From Roseibaca calidilacus (GTDB taxonomy: Bacteria; Pseudomonadota; Alphaproteobacteria; Rhodobacterales; Rhodobacteraceae), in contig NZ_FBYC01000004.1 of assembly GCF_001517585.1 (NCBI RefSeq), forward strand, positions 124,001-188,000: a stretch of DNA of 64,000 bases, read 5' to 3'. Shown here in pieces: positions 45,997-56,928 of the stretch. The notes under the pieces are model-generated. The model had not been told where the DNA came from, searched no databases, and saw only the letters and a program-made list of their open reading frames with translations. The position numbers were made by a program, and so were the translations under genes. Position 1 is the stretch's first letter, and every line of letters starts with the position of its first letter.

Positions 45997-47637
45997 ATGA
46001 TGCAGGCGGATTATGTGGTTGTGGGCGCAGGGTCGGGCGGTTGCGCAGTGGCGTATCGGCTGGCCGAAGCGGGCCATTCGGTGATCGTGGTGGAAGCGGG
46101 CGGGTCGGATGCCGGGCCGTTCATCCAGATGCCGGGTGCGCTGTCTTACCCAATGAACATGGCCCGCTATGACTGGGGCTACCAGACAGAGCCGGAGCCG
46201 CATTTGGGCGGACGGCGGCTGGCCTGCCCGCGGGGGCGGGTGCTGGGCGGGTCCAGCAGCATCAATGGCATGGTCTATGTGCGCGGCCATGCCCGCGATT
46301 TCGACCATTGGGCCGATCAGGGGGCCGATGGCTGGCGCTTTGCCGATGTGCTGCCCTATTTCCGCCGGATGGAGAATTGGCAGCCGGGCGCAAGCCCGTG
46401 GCGCGGGCAGGGCGGGCCGCTGCATGTGTCGCGCGGCAAGCGCGAGAACCCGCTATTCGCGGCCTTTGTCGAAGCGGGGCGGCAGGCGGGCTACCCGGTG
46501 ACCGAGGATTACAACGGCGCGCAGCAGGAAGGGTTCGGCGCGATGGAGGCGACGATCCACGCGGGCCAGCGCTGGTCCGCCGCGCGCGCCTATTTGCGCC
46601 CTGCGATGGCCACGGGGCGGGTGCGTGTGGTGCGCGGTCTGGCCGCGCGCGTGGTGTTTGACGCGGCCAATCGCGCCACCGGCGTGGCTTTGCAAGGCGG
46701 GCGCATCTGCCACGCAAATGCAGAGGTCGTGCTGGCGGCCAGCAGCCTGAACACGCCGAAATTGCTGATGCTGTCGGGCATCGGCCCCGCCGCGCATTTG
46801 GCAGAGCATGGGATCACACCGCGCGCCGACCGCGCAGGCGTGGGGCAGAACCTGCAAGACCATCTGGAACTGTATCTGCAATACGCCGCCAGCCAGCCGA
46901 TCACGCTGTTCAAATATTGGAACCTGCCGGGCAAGGCTTGGGTCGGGGCGCAATGGTTGCTGGCACGCAAAGGCCCCGGCGCGTCGAACCAGTTCGAAGC
47001 CTGCGCCTTCATCCGCTCGCGCGCTGGCGTGGACTACCCCGACATTCAGTATCATTTCCTGCCCATTGCCGTGCGCTATGATGGCAAGGCGGTGGCAGAG
47101 GGGCACGGGTTCCAGACCCATGTCGGCCCCATGCGTTCGCCCAGCCGGGGCTGGGTGAAACTGGCCAGCCCCCGCCCGGAAGATGCGCCGCGCATCTGCT
47201 TCAACTACATGAGCACGGCGCAGGATTGGGAAGATTTTCGCCGCTGCATCCGCCTGACGCGCGAGATCATGGGGCAGGCAGCCTTCGCGCCCTTTATGAA
47301 GCACGAAATCCAGCCGGGTGCGGGTGTCCGGGACGATGCCGCGCTGGATGAATTTATCCGCAACCATGTGGAAAGCGCCTATCACCCCTGCGGCACGGCG
47401 CGGATGGGGCGGCGCGACGATCCCTTGGCGGTGGTGGACCCGGAGGGCCGCGTGATCGGGGTGGAGGGGCTGCGCGTGGCTGACAGTTCAATCTTTCCGC
47501 GCATCCCGAACGGCAATTTGAACGCGCCTTCCATCATGGTGGGTGAGAAGATTGCCGACCATATTCTGGGCCGCAGCCTGCCGCCGATGAATCTGGAACC
47601 GTGGTTGCACCCGGATTGGGCACAGGCACAGCGCTGA
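45997..47637 (+). CDS. betA: Choline dehydrogenase
   Basis: A 546-residue FAD enzyme of the GMC oxidoreductase family, oxidising choline to betaine aldehyde at the membrane. The dinucleotide-binding motif is [17 protein letters not shown]. The GMC signature 1 is [20 protein letters not shown]. Signature 2 ([16 protein letters not shown]) follows in the middle, and the catalytic histidine lies in [11 protein letters not shown]. The ATG at 45997 follows GGAG by six bases; ATG at 46000 is equivalent. It is the last of betIBA and comes after a hairpin-rich gap. Confidence 0.96.
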   Translation: MMQADYVVVGAGSGGCAVAYRLAEAGHSVIVVEAGGSDAGPFIQMPGALSYPMNMARYDWGYQTEPEPHLGGRRLACPRGRVLGGSSSINGMVYVRGHARDFDHWADQGADGWRFADVLPYFRRMENWQPGASPWRGQGGPLHVSRGKRENPLFAAFVEAGRQAGYPVTEDYNGAQQEGFGAMEATIHAGQRWSAARAYLRPAMATGRVRVVRGLAARVVFDAANRATGVALQGGRICHANAEVVLAASSLNTPKLLMLSGIGPAAHLAEHGITPRADRAGVGQNLQDHLELYLQYAASQPITLFKYWNLPGKAWVGAQWLLARKGPGASNQFEACAFIRSRAGVDYPDIQYHFLPIAVRYDGKAVAEGHGFQTHVGPMRSPSRGWVKLASPRPEDAPRICFNYMSTAQDWEDFRRCIRLTREIMGQAAFAPFMKHEIQPGAGVRDDAALDEFIRNHVESAYHPCGTARMGRRDDPLAVVDPEGRVIGVEGLRVADSSIFPRIPNGNLNAPSIMVGEKIADHILGRSLPPMNLEPWLHPDWAQAQR

Positions 47638-47766
47638 AATTTCTTGCATAACTTTTGTATCTGCCTAAGGCTTGGGCATTCGCTGGGCCAAGCGCAGGCA
47701 TCAGACTTGCGAAGCCCCGCGGCGCATGCGCTGTTGCGTTATCAAGATTCCGACAGGAGAGTGTCC

Positions 47767-48771
47767 ATGTTCTACAAATCCATCTCCGCCGCCTTCGGTT
47801 TTGGCCTTTTGGCTGCCACCGCGCAGGCGCAAACCTCTATGCCCTTCGCGCTGGATTGGCGTTTCGAGGGGCCGTCAGCCCCTTATTTCGTGGCTATCGA
47901 CAAGGGCTATTTCGCCGATGCCGGGCTGGAGGTAGAGGTCACCGCAGGCCAAGGCAGCCTAGACGCGATTCCGAAAGTGGCCACCGGCGCATTCCCGGTC
48001 GGTTTTGCCGATATGAACAGCCTTATCAAATTTCTGGACCAAAACCCCGGCGCGCCCGTCATTGGCGCAATGATGGTCTATGACAAGCCGCCTTTCGCCA
48101 TCGTCGGCCGCAAGTCGCTGGGCGTAGAAGCCCCGTCCGACTTGGAAGGCAAGGTTCTGGGCGCACCGCCCCCCGATGGCGCTTGGGCGCAATGGCCGAT
48201 CTTCGTGTCAGAGACGGGGATTGACGCGAATAGCGTAACCATCGAGCCTGTAGGCTTCCCGACGCGCGAGCCGTCCCTGGCCGAAGGCACCGTCGCGGCT
48301 GTAACCGGTTTCAGCTTTACGTCCTTTCTGAACACCGTGCGTCTAGGTGTGCCAGAGGATGACGTTTCGGTCATCCTTATGGCAGATCACGGCGTGGATC
48401 TGTATGGCAACGTCATTATCGTGAATACCGATTTTGCGGCGGCCAACCCTGACGCTGTGAAAGGGTTCTTGGATGCTGTCGCCAGAGGGGTGGTCGACAC
48501 GATTGCCGATCCGGAAGCAGCCATCGAAAGCTTGGCCAGCCGCAACCCGGCGATGGATGGTGAGTTGGAACTGCGCCGTCTGGAATTGGCGCTAGAGGCC
48601 AATATCGTGACGGATGCTGTCAAAGCGAATGGCTTGGGCCTGATCGACGATGACCGTTTCGCCAATGCGATAGATCAGATAGCGCTGACCTATGAGTATC
48701 AGACCACACCGGATGCAAGCCTTTATTTTACCGATGCTTACCTGCCCGAAGGCGGGTTCAAGCTGGATTGA
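47767..48771 (+). CDS. ABC transporter periplasmic binding protein, NMT1/THI5-SsuA class
   Basis: A 334-residue exported protein. A signal peptide (MFYKSISAAFGFGLLAATAQA) precedes PFALDWRFEGPSAPYFVAID and KGYFADAGLEVEV, the opening of the NMT1/THI5-like fold used for pyrimidine, sulfonate, taurine or nitrate ligands. The ligand is unknown here. The ATG at 47767 follows AGGAGA by seven bases. It lies 129 bases after betA and just before an ATPase and a permease gene, from which it is separated by a hairpin. Part of a choline-related response is conceivable but unproved. Confidence 0.82.
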   Translation: MFYKSISAAFGFGLLAATAQAQTSMPFALDWRFEGPSAPYFVAIDKGYFADAGLEVEVTAGQGSLDAIPKVATGAFPVGFADMNSLIKFLDQNPGAPVIGAMMVYDKPPFAIVGRKSLGVEAPSDLEGKVLGAPPPDGAWAQWPIFVSETGIDANSVTIEPVGFPTREPSLAEGTVAAVTGFSFTSFLNTVRLGVPEDDVSVILMADHGVDLYGNVIIVNTDFAAANPDAVKGFLDAVARGVVDTIADPEAAIESLASRNPAMDGELELRRLELALEANIVTDAVKANGLGLIDDDRFANAIDQIALTYEYQTTPDASLYFTDAYLPEGGFKLD

Positions 48772-48780
48772 TGGGCTTTG

Positions 48781-48809
48781 GGGCCGGTGCTGCACGCACC
48801 GGCCCTTTC
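48781..48809 (+). terminator. Hairpin after the binding-protein gene (attenuator-like)
   Basis: A 10-base-pair perfect stem GGGCCGGTGC/GCACCGGCCC (48781-48790 with 48796-48805) with a five-base loop is followed by TTTC. It sits nine bases after the binding-protein stop and 15 bases before the ATPase start. It may cut transcription or stabilise the upstream message. Confidence 0.65.
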
Positions 48810-48823
48810 TGCACGGTGGATGA

Positions 48824-49615
48824 ATGAAAAACCTGATCGAAATCAAGGGCGTGCGCCACGCTTACCGCACCGATGCCGGGCCGCTTCCGGTGCTGGACGG
48901 GCTGGAAATTGCCGTGCCCGAAGGCGGTTTTGTTGCCGTGGTCGGCCCGTCTGGCTGTGGCAAATCCACGCTTACGCGCCTGATCGCGGGGCTGATGAAA
49001 CCCGACCACGGCGAGGTCTGGCTGCATGGCGAGCGCGTGAAAGGCCCGCGTTCGACCGTGGGCATGGCATTCCAAAACCCGGTTTTGCTCGAATGGCGCT
49101 CTATCCTGAAAAACGTGCTTCTGCCCTTGGAGATCGTGCCTTCGAAACTCTCCAAACGCGAAGCCGAAGACCGCGCGCGCTTCCTGCTGTCGCTGGTCGG
49201 TCTGGAGGGCTTCGAGGACAAACGCCCCTCGGAACTGTCCGGCGGTATGCGCCAACGCGCCAGCCTGTGCCGCGCGCTCATTCACCAGCCAGAGGTGCTG
49301 ATCCTCGATGAACCCTTCGGCGCGCTGGACGCGTTCACCCGCGAAGATCTGTGGCAAACCATGCACAAGGTGAAGGAACGCGAACCCTTTACCGGCGTGC
49401 TGATTACCCATGACCTGCGCGAGTCGATCTTTCTGGCCGATCAGGTCGTGGTGCTGTCGGGCCGCCCCGCGCGCACGCAATATGTGCTGGATATTCCGCG
49501 CAATCGCACACCAACGCTGGACGATCTTTATACCCCCGAAGCCGCAGAACAGTTGAATATCCTGCGCCACCAGATTCAGGTCGCCCAAGGCCGCACCACG
49601 GAAGGTGCCGCATGA
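48824..49615 (+). CDS. ABC transporter ATP-binding protein (SsuB/TauB class)
   Basis: A 263-residue ATPase. Walker A is VGPSGCGKST, the Q-loop is GMAFQNPVLLEWRSI, the signature is ELSGGMRQRASLCRAL and Walker B is LILDEPFGALD, with the switch histidine in LITHDLRESIFLA. These are typical of the nitrate/sulfonate/taurine importer class. The stop overlaps the permease start by four bases (ATGA at 49612-49615). Its partner genes are the binding protein upstream and the permease downstream. Confidence 0.9.
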   Translation: MKNLIEIKGVRHAYRTDAGPLPVLDGLEIAVPEGGFVAVVGPSGCGKSTLTRLIAGLMKPDHGEVWLHGERVKGPRSTVGMAFQNPVLLEWRSILKNVLLPLEIVPSKLSKREAEDRARFLLSLVGLEGFEDKRPSELSGGMRQRASLCRALIHQPEVLILDEPFGALDAFTREDLWQTMHKVKEREPFTGVLITHDLRESIFLADQVVVLSGRPARTQYVLDIPRNRTPTLDDLYTPEAAEQLNILRHQIQVAQGRTTEGAA

Positions 49616-50379
49616 ACAAGCATGTCCAAGCCTTTGCGGTCCCGCTGATCGCGGTGGTGGTGTTCTTGGCGTTTTGGGAATGGCTTGTCTGGGTCAATGG
49701 CTGGCCCACTTTCAAAATGGCCGCGCCATCCGATCTGCCCGCAGCCTATATCCGCCATTGGGATCTGTTCCTGACCATGGGTTGGCAGACGCTCTGGCGC
49801 ACCATCCTTGGGCTGCTTCTGGCGGTTATCTTCGGTACGTTTCTGGGCATGATCATGGGCTTTTCGCGCATCATGCGCGACGCGCTTTATCCGCTGCTGG
49901 TGGGCTTCAACGCCATCCCCAAGGCGACAGTCGTGCCCATCGTGGCGCTCATGTTCGTGGGCCAGCACGATTTCAACACGGTGCTTTTGGCCTTCATCAT
50001 CTCGTTTTTCCCGATCGCGGTGTCGGTCAGCATTGGCCTATCCACGCTGGAGCCTGAATACCGCGACATCCTGCGTAGCTTGGGCGCTTCACAAGCCACG
50101 ATCTTCTGGAAAATCGCGCTTCCCAAAACCCTGCCCGAATTCTTCGGTGCGTTGAAAGTTGCGGTCACACTGGCCTTCATCGGCACCAACCTGATGGAAA
50201 TCGTCAGCCCGCATGGGCGCGGCTTGGGCGCATTGTTCGATAGCGGGCGCACCAATTCCGACTTCCCGCTCATGTTCGCGGTGCTCATTGCCTTGGCCTT
50301 TCTGGGGATCGTGCTCTACTACATCGTGGTTGCGCTGGAAAAAATCTTCGCCGGCTGGGCGGAACGCGCCCCCGGCTAG
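49612..50379 (+). CDS. ABC transporter permease (SsuC/TauC class)
   Basis: A 255-residue inner-membrane protein with about six hydrophobic segments, beginning VQAFAVPLIAVVVFLAFWEW. The coupling loop is DILRSLGASQATIFWKIALP, as in SsuC, TauC and ThiX permeases. It completes the importer of unknown ligand. The gene is followed by a sequence that recurs in the window after another stop codon, then two hairpins and a bidirectional terminator. Confidence 0.9.
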   Translation: MNKHVQAFAVPLIAVVVFLAFWEWLVWVNGWPTFKMAAPSDLPAAYIRHWDLFLTMGWQTLWRTILGLLLAVIFGTFLGMIMGFSRIMRDALYPLLVGFNAIPKATVVPIVALMFVGQHDFNTVLLAFIISFFPIAVSVSIGLSTLEPEYRDILRSLGASQATIFWKIALPKTLPEFFGALKVAVTLAFIGTNLMEIVSPHGRGLGALFDSGRTNSDFPLMFAVLIALAFLGIVLYYIVVALEKIFAGWAERAPG

Positions 50380-50381
50380 TC

Positions 50382-50447
50382 TTTCATCCTTGCCCAAATA
50401 TCCCGGGGTGAATGGGGCCGACAGGCCCCAGAGGGGCAGCGCCCCTC
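50382..50447. repeat. Post-stop repeat element with two tandem hairpins
   Basis: TTTCATCCTTGCCCA at 50382-50396 starts three bases after a stop codon. A near-copy, TTTCATCTTGCCCA, lies at 58771-58784, five bases after another stop. Here it leads into two hairpins: TGGGGCC/GGCCCCA (50413-50419 with 50424-50430) and GAGGGGC/GCCCCTC (50431-50437 with 50441-50447). The pattern resembles dispersed intergenic repeats seen in Rhodobacterales. Confidence 0.6.
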
Positions 50448-50463
50448 AACCCCAGCATCACGC

Positions 50464-50493
50464 AAAAAGGCGGGCACCAAGCCCGCCTTTTTT
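50464..50493. terminator. Bidirectional terminator between the ABC permease and icd
   Basis: Ten-base-pair stem AAAGGCGGGC/GCCCGCCTTT (50466-50475 with 50481-50490), loop ACCAA. The 3' side ends in a run of T; the 5' side has a run of A, giving T on the minus strand. It serves the permease (plus) and icd (minus) transcripts, which converge here. Confidence 0.9.
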
Positions 50494-50514
50494 CCGTTTG
50501 GTCATACCGGCAAA

Positions 50515-52722
<2,208 letters not shown>

Positions 52723-52841
52723 GTCTGGCCCCTCTTGGAAATTTGGGGCCACCATAAGCTGTTTTGCGCCCGCCGTAAACAGTGCACAATGGTATACCGT
52801 CTAGATTTCTGCACCGCATTGTGGATTTTCGGCAGCGCAGC

Positions 52842-52869
52842 AAAAAGCCCCGGCGGGGAGCGCCGGGGC
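52842..52869 (-). terminator. Intrinsic terminator after leuB
   Basis: On the minus strand, a nine-base-pair stem (complement of GCCCCGGCG at 52847-52855 and CGCCGGGGC at 52861-52869) with a five-base loop is followed by TTTTT (A run at 52842-52846). It lies 20 bases after the leuB stop. Confidence 0.85.
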
Positions 52870-52888
52870 CGTGGTCGGTGACGGGTGT

Positions 52889-53995
52889 TTACAGGCTTGC
52901 GTCCAGCGCCGCGATAATCGCGTCGCCCATGCCGGATGTCGACACGGGCACACCGCCTTCGGGGCCCATCAGGTCTGCCGTGCGCACGCCATCGGCCAGA
53001 ACCTTCTCGACCGCCTGTTCGACGCGGGTTGCTTCCTCACCCAGATCGAAGCTGTAGCGCAGCGCCATGGCAAAGCTGAGGATACAGGCAATCGGGTTCG
53101 CCTTGCCTTGGCCTGCAATATCGGGGGCAGAGCCATGCACCGGCTCATACAGCGCCTTCGGGCGACCGTTTGCCATCGGCGCGCCAAGGCTGGCCGAAGG
53201 CAGCATCCCAAGGCTGCCGGTCAGCATGGCGGCCAGATCCGACAGCAGATCGCCGAACAGGTTGTCGGTCACGATTACGTCGAATTGCTTGGGCCAGCGG
53301 GTTAGCTGCATGGCACCAGCATCGGCATACATGTGGCTCAGTTCCACATCCGGGTATTCCGCATCGTGAATTTCCTGCACCACGTCGCGCCACAGAATGC
53401 CCGATTCCATGACATTGGCCTTTTCCATGGAACAGACCTTGTTGCCGCGCTTACGCGCCATTTCGAAGGCCGAGCGCGCCACGCGGGCGATTTCCGATTC
53501 GGTATAGCGCTGGGTGTTGATGCCGACGCGTTCATTGCCTTCTTTATGAATGCCGCGTGGTTCGCCGAAGTAGACACCGCTGGTCAATTCGCGGATAATC
53601 ATGATGTCCAGACCGGCCACGACCTCTTTCTTCAGGCTGCTGAAATCTGACAGCGCATCAAAGCATTGGGCGGGGCGCAGGTTGGCGTAAAGGTCCATTT
53701 CCTTGCGCAGGCGCAGCAGGCCGCGTTCGGGCTTCACGCTGAAATCCAGCACATCGTATTTCGGGCCGCCCACCGCGCCCAGCAGCACCGCGTCCACCTC
53801 TTGCGCCTTGGCCATGGTGTCGTCATGCAAGGGGGTGCCGTGCTTGTCATAGGCCGCGCCACCGACCAAATCCTCGGTAACATCAAAATTCAGCCCGCGT
53901 TTGGCGCCCATCCAGTCAATGATCTTGCGGACTTCCGCCATGACCTCTGGGCCAATGCCGTCGCCGGGCAGGATAAGCAGGGAAGGGGTGGTCAT
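52889..53995 (-). CDS. leuB: 3-Isopropylmalate dehydrogenase
   Basis: A 368-residue NAD-dependent enzyme of leucine synthesis. It starts [19 protein letters not shown] and carries [12 protein letters not shown], the substrate arginine segment [18 protein letters not shown] and the metal site [15 protein letters not shown]. The 3' segment [20 protein letters not shown] is diagnostic. GAGGAG lies six bases before the ATG at 53993-53995. leuC and leuD are not in the window. The gene is terminated by its own hairpin. Confidence 0.98.
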   Translation of the reverse strand: MTTPSLLILPGDGIGPEVMAEVRKIIDWMGAKRGLNFDVTEDLVGGAAYDKHGTPLHDDTMAKAQEVDAVLLGAVGGPKYDVLDFSVKPERGLLRLRKEMDLYANLRPAQCFDALSDFSSLKKEVVAGLDIMIIRELTSGVYFGEPRGIHKEGNERVGINTQRYTESEIARVARSAFEMARKRGNKVCSMEKANVMESGILWRDVVQEIHDAEYPDVELSHMYADAGAMQLTRWPKQFDVIVTDNLFGDLLSDLAAMLTGSLGMLPSASLGAPMANGRPKALYEPVHGSAPDIAGQGKANPIACILSFAMALRYSFDLGEEATRVEQAVEKVLADGVRTADLMGPEGGVPVSTSGMGDAIIAALDASL

Positions 53996-54117
53996 GGGCG
54001 TCTCCTCTGATGTGATTGCTTGTCGCTAGCCTCAAGGCGCGGGGGCGTCAAGTCGGGCGGGATTGGGAAAAAGCGCCCTTTATGCTAGACTTGCCGTCCG
54101 ACACGGGGAGGAGAGCC

Positions 54118-54294
54118 ATGTCAAAACACCTGATCGACCAGCCGCGCGACCGCGGCAGCGAACGCTTGGCGCGGTTTGTGCGCATTGCGCGCGCATCCAT
54201 GGGGCCGGTGCACCCAGAGCTAAGCCGCCGCCCAAGGCTGAAAGCTGTGGCGCGTCTGCCTGCCTATCTGCGCATTGCGCGCCACGCAGGCTAA
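54118..54294 (+). CDS. Small basic hypothetical protein
   Basis: A 58-residue protein opening MSKHLIDQPRDRGSERLA. It is rich in arginine and lysine, has no membrane segment, and ends in repeated RIAR-like and LPAYLRIAR segments. A strong GGAGGAG site stands six bases before the ATG, which is the best reason to call it a gene. The longer in-frame ATG at 54016 has no comparable site. I do not recognise the family. It lies between leuB (divergent) and the glycosyltransferase gene. Confidence 0.6.
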   Translation: MSKHLIDQPRDRGSERLARFVRIARASMGPVHPELSRRPRLKAVARLPAYLRIARHAG

Positions 54295-54365
54295 CCGGCG
54301 CTGGCAGGGGCCGGGATTTCTGCTAAGCCTTGGGGACAGGCGCTAGGCACAGCATAGGCCCTTGC

Positions 54366-55325
54366 ATGGATAAGGCATTCGACGCGGTTGTCATTGGCCG
54401 CAATGAAGGCGCGCGGCTACTGCGCGCATTGGCAGCCGCGCAGGCCGTGGCGCGGCGGGTTGTCTATGTCGACAGCGGCTCGCATGACGGGTCGGCGCGG
54501 GCCGCGCGCGATCTGGGTGTGACCGTCATAGAGCTGGACGCAAGCCGCCCCTTCACCGCCGCGCGCGGGCGTAACACGGGGCTTGCCGCGCTGCCCGATG
54601 CCGAATTCGTGCAGTTCATTGATGGCGATTGCATTCTGCAACCGGACTGGCCCATGCAGGCGCTGTCGCATCTGCACGCCCATTCCAAAGCCGGGCTGGT
54701 CTTTGGCCGCCAGTTTGAAGCTGCGCCCGATGCATCGGTCTATAACTGGATGACCGATTGGGAATGGAACAAACCGCTTGGGCCGAACACGTTTTGCGCG
54801 GGCTGCCTAATGGTGCGCGCGGATGCCTTGCGCGCAATCGGCGGGTATAACGAGGACCTGATCGCCGGCGAAGATGACGATATGTGCCACAGGATGCAAT
54901 CTGCCGGATGGCAGACATGGTGCATTGACACGCGCATGACCGAACACGATGCGCGGCTGTTGTCGCTGCGCCCGTGGTGGCGCCGCAGCCTGCGTGCCGG
55001 GCACAGCTATGCTGAACTTGGGGTGCTGCACGGTGCGGCGGTTGGCCAAAGACGGCGCGCCCTGCTGTGGGGCGGCGTGTTGCCGGTGATCGCGGCGCTT
55101 GGGTTGGTGTTCTGGTGGCCCATAACACTTGCCGTGGCTGCGCTATACGCACTCTCGGTTCTGCGGCAATGGCGCGGGTTTCGCGCGCAGGGTTTGGGCG
55201 CGGGTCGCGCCGCGCATGTGGCCGGGTTGCTGATGCTTAGCAAATTCGCCGAAGCGATGGGTATGGCCAGCTATTGGCGTGCCCGCGCGGCCGGGCGCAG
55301 GCGAAAGCTGATCGAATACAAATAG
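54366..55325 (+). CDS. Family 2 glycosyltransferase
   Basis: A 319-residue GT2 enzyme. The GT-A fold markers are FDAVVIGRNEGARLL, VVYVDSGSHDGSARAA and the metal-binding motif VQFIDGDCI. A later acidic segment, IAGEDDDMCHRMQSAG, is the ED-type catalytic region. Two hydrophobic segments near residues 240-280 anchor the C-terminal part in the membrane. The acceptor (an exopolysaccharide or lipid) is unknown, and no other polysaccharide genes are close. ATG at 54366 (MDKAFDAV) was preferred to a start 12 codons earlier. Confidence 0.88.
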   Translation: MDKAFDAVVIGRNEGARLLRALAAAQAVARRVVYVDSGSHDGSARAARDLGVTVIELDASRPFTAARGRNTGLAALPDAEFVQFIDGDCILQPDWPMQALSHLHAHSKAGLVFGRQFEAAPDASVYNWMTDWEWNKPLGPNTFCAGCLMVRADALRAIGGYNEDLIAGEDDDMCHRMQSAGWQTWCIDTRMTEHDARLLSLRPWWRRSLRAGHSYAELGVLHGAAVGQRRRALLWGGVLPVIAALGLVFWWPITLAVAALYALSVLRQWRGFRAQGLGAGRAAHVAGLLMLSKFAEAMGMASYWRARAAGRRRKLIEYK

Positions 55326-55331
55326 GCGCTC

Positions 55332-55757
55332 TCAGTCGCGGACGACATAGACCGATTGCTTGGCATGGCGGACAACGCGCGCCACGTTCGGTCCAAGCAG
55401 GTAATCGCTGGCCTCTGGCCGGTGGGCGGCCATTACGATGACATCAACATCCAGCTCATCCGCCGCGCGAAGGATTTCATCATAAATGTTTCCGTGCAAG
55501 ACATGCGGATGCACGTCTATGCTGCCGGGCACATTTTGCGCGACCCATTTGCGCAAGGCTTCACCAAACTGGTGCAGCGCGGTTTGCTCGAACCCGGCCT
55601 TGAAGAAGGTGCCCACCATCGACATGCCGAAATCCGGCAAGACACTGACGACATGCAAGGCGCCGCCCCCGACAAGCATTTTCTGCGCCTCGGCCATCGG
55701 TTTGACCCAAGATGCGGGCGAAGACAGGTCGATGGGCAGCAAAATTTTGGTCGCCAT
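55332..55757 (-). CDS. Universal stress protein, UspA family
   Basis: A 141-residue single Usp domain. The N-terminal strand is KILLPIDLSSPA. The C-terminal region contains VIVMAAHRPEASDYLLGPNVARVVRHAKQSVYVVRD, reported here in parts because it holds the nucleotide-loop pattern G-x2-G-x9-G only imperfectly (LLGPNVARVV). It may therefore bind ATP weakly or not at all. The ATG at 55755-55757 has AAGGGG about eight bases upstream. It converges with the glycosyltransferase gene, six bases apart. Confidence 0.88.
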   Translation of the reverse strand: MATKILLPIDLSSPASWVKPMAEAQKMLVGGGALHVVSVLPDFGMSMVGTFFKAGFEQTALHQFGEALRKWVAQNVPGSIDVHPHVLHGNIYDEILRAADELDVDVIVMAAHRPEASDYLLGPNVARVVRHAKQSVYVVRD

Positions 55758-55927
55758 GAGGGGCCCCTTCGTGGTGTAGGCCACAAATGGACACGTTCAG
55801 CGGCCGGAATTCAAGAGATTTGTCATGCCGCATGCAACAGCGTGGCTTGTGACCCGCCGCTATGGCCGCAGGTCGTTCGACCCTGTCCACCGGGGTGTTG
55901 CCGCGCAAACCTCGATCTGTGCGGCCC

Positions 55928-56752
55928 TTAGCCTGCCCCACGCGATTTGAGCTGAGACGTTTTCCAAGGCTCGGATACGGAGGGTGCACCGAAGAAATAC
56001 CCTTGCAGGCAATCTACCCCCATTTCGACCAGCAGGCGCGCATCTTCCTGTGTTTCCACGGATTCGGCGACGGTAAACATGTCGAAATGTCGGGCAATCG
56101 ACACCAAAGCCTGGGTCAGAACCTGGTTGTCGGGGTTGGTGCCAATGCCGCGAATGAATGCGCCGTCGATCTTGATGATGTCGAAATAGAAATCCTTAAG
56201 GTAGCGAAAGGCGGTATATCCCGCGCCGAAATCATCCAGTGCAAAGCAGATGCCGCGTTCTTGCATGTCGGCCATGAAATCGATCACCAGTTCCGGCATT
56301 TCCATGGCAGAGGATTCGGTGATTTCAAGGATCAGCCGTTCGGCGATGCTGGGATCATGGCGCAGCCCGCGTTCAAGCGCCGCCAGCCATTCCGGATAGC
56401 CGATGGACCGTGCCGACATGTTGATGGACAGCCGGATGCCGGGTTCGGCGGCCAGCGTGTCCAATCCCATTTCAAGGGCAAGACAGTCAATCTTGCGGCC
56501 CAGTTCGCGGGTTTCCACCGCGCCGATGAAATCTGCGGCAGGAATGATACGCCCGCTTGGGTCCATGATCCGGATCAGCCCTTCATAAAAGGCGGCCCGT
56601 TTGGGCATGCGCGCTTGCACCACAGGTTGAAATGCAAGCATTGCGCGCCGGTCACGCAGCGCCTCGCGCACAAGCAAAATGGCATCGCGCGTTTTCTCAT
56701 CGGCTGCTACGCTCAGGGGCGACGCTCTTTGCGGCGTATCTTCAAAATGCAT
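55928..56752 (-). CDS. EAL-domain protein (putative cyclic-di-GMP phosphodiesterase)
   Basis: A 274-residue cytoplasmic protein, essentially a lone EAL domain after a 40-residue leader. The name motif reads EGL (FYEGLIRI), a common variant. The metal and catalytic residues look intact: LSINMSA, LEITESSAM, LDDFGAGYTAFR, IKIDGAFIRG, ESVET, and a final GYFFG. No GGDEF partner or sensor domain is present. An active cyclic-di-GMP phosphodiesterase is likely from the motifs, not proved. GGAGAG lies about five bases before the ATG at 56752. Confidence 0.88.
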   Translation of the reverse strand: MHFEDTPQRASPLSVAADEKTRDAILLVREALRDRRAMLAFQPVVQARMPKRAAFYEGLIRIMDPSGRIIPAADFIGAVETRELGRKIDCLALEMGLDTLAAEPGIRLSINMSARSIGYPEWLAALERGLRHDPSIAERLILEITESSAMEMPELVIDFMADMQERGICFALDDFGAGYTAFRYLKDFYFDIIKIDGAFIRGIGTNPDNQVLTQALVSIARHFDMFTVAESVETQEDARLLVEMGVDCLQGYFFGAPSVSEPWKTSQLKSRGAG

Positions 56753-56928
56753 GGAACTCTCCGGCGGTTATGACTCAGTTATTCCCGACGCGGCTTAATC
56801 GGAAGTTAAACGCATAATGTTCGCTAAAAGTCTTTGTACTTTGCGCATGCGTGCCGAACAGGCGGCTTCATTGCCAAGGGCGCGTGCCTTGGCTATAGCC
56901 GGGGTGTAACAGCGAAAGGGGCGCGCGC

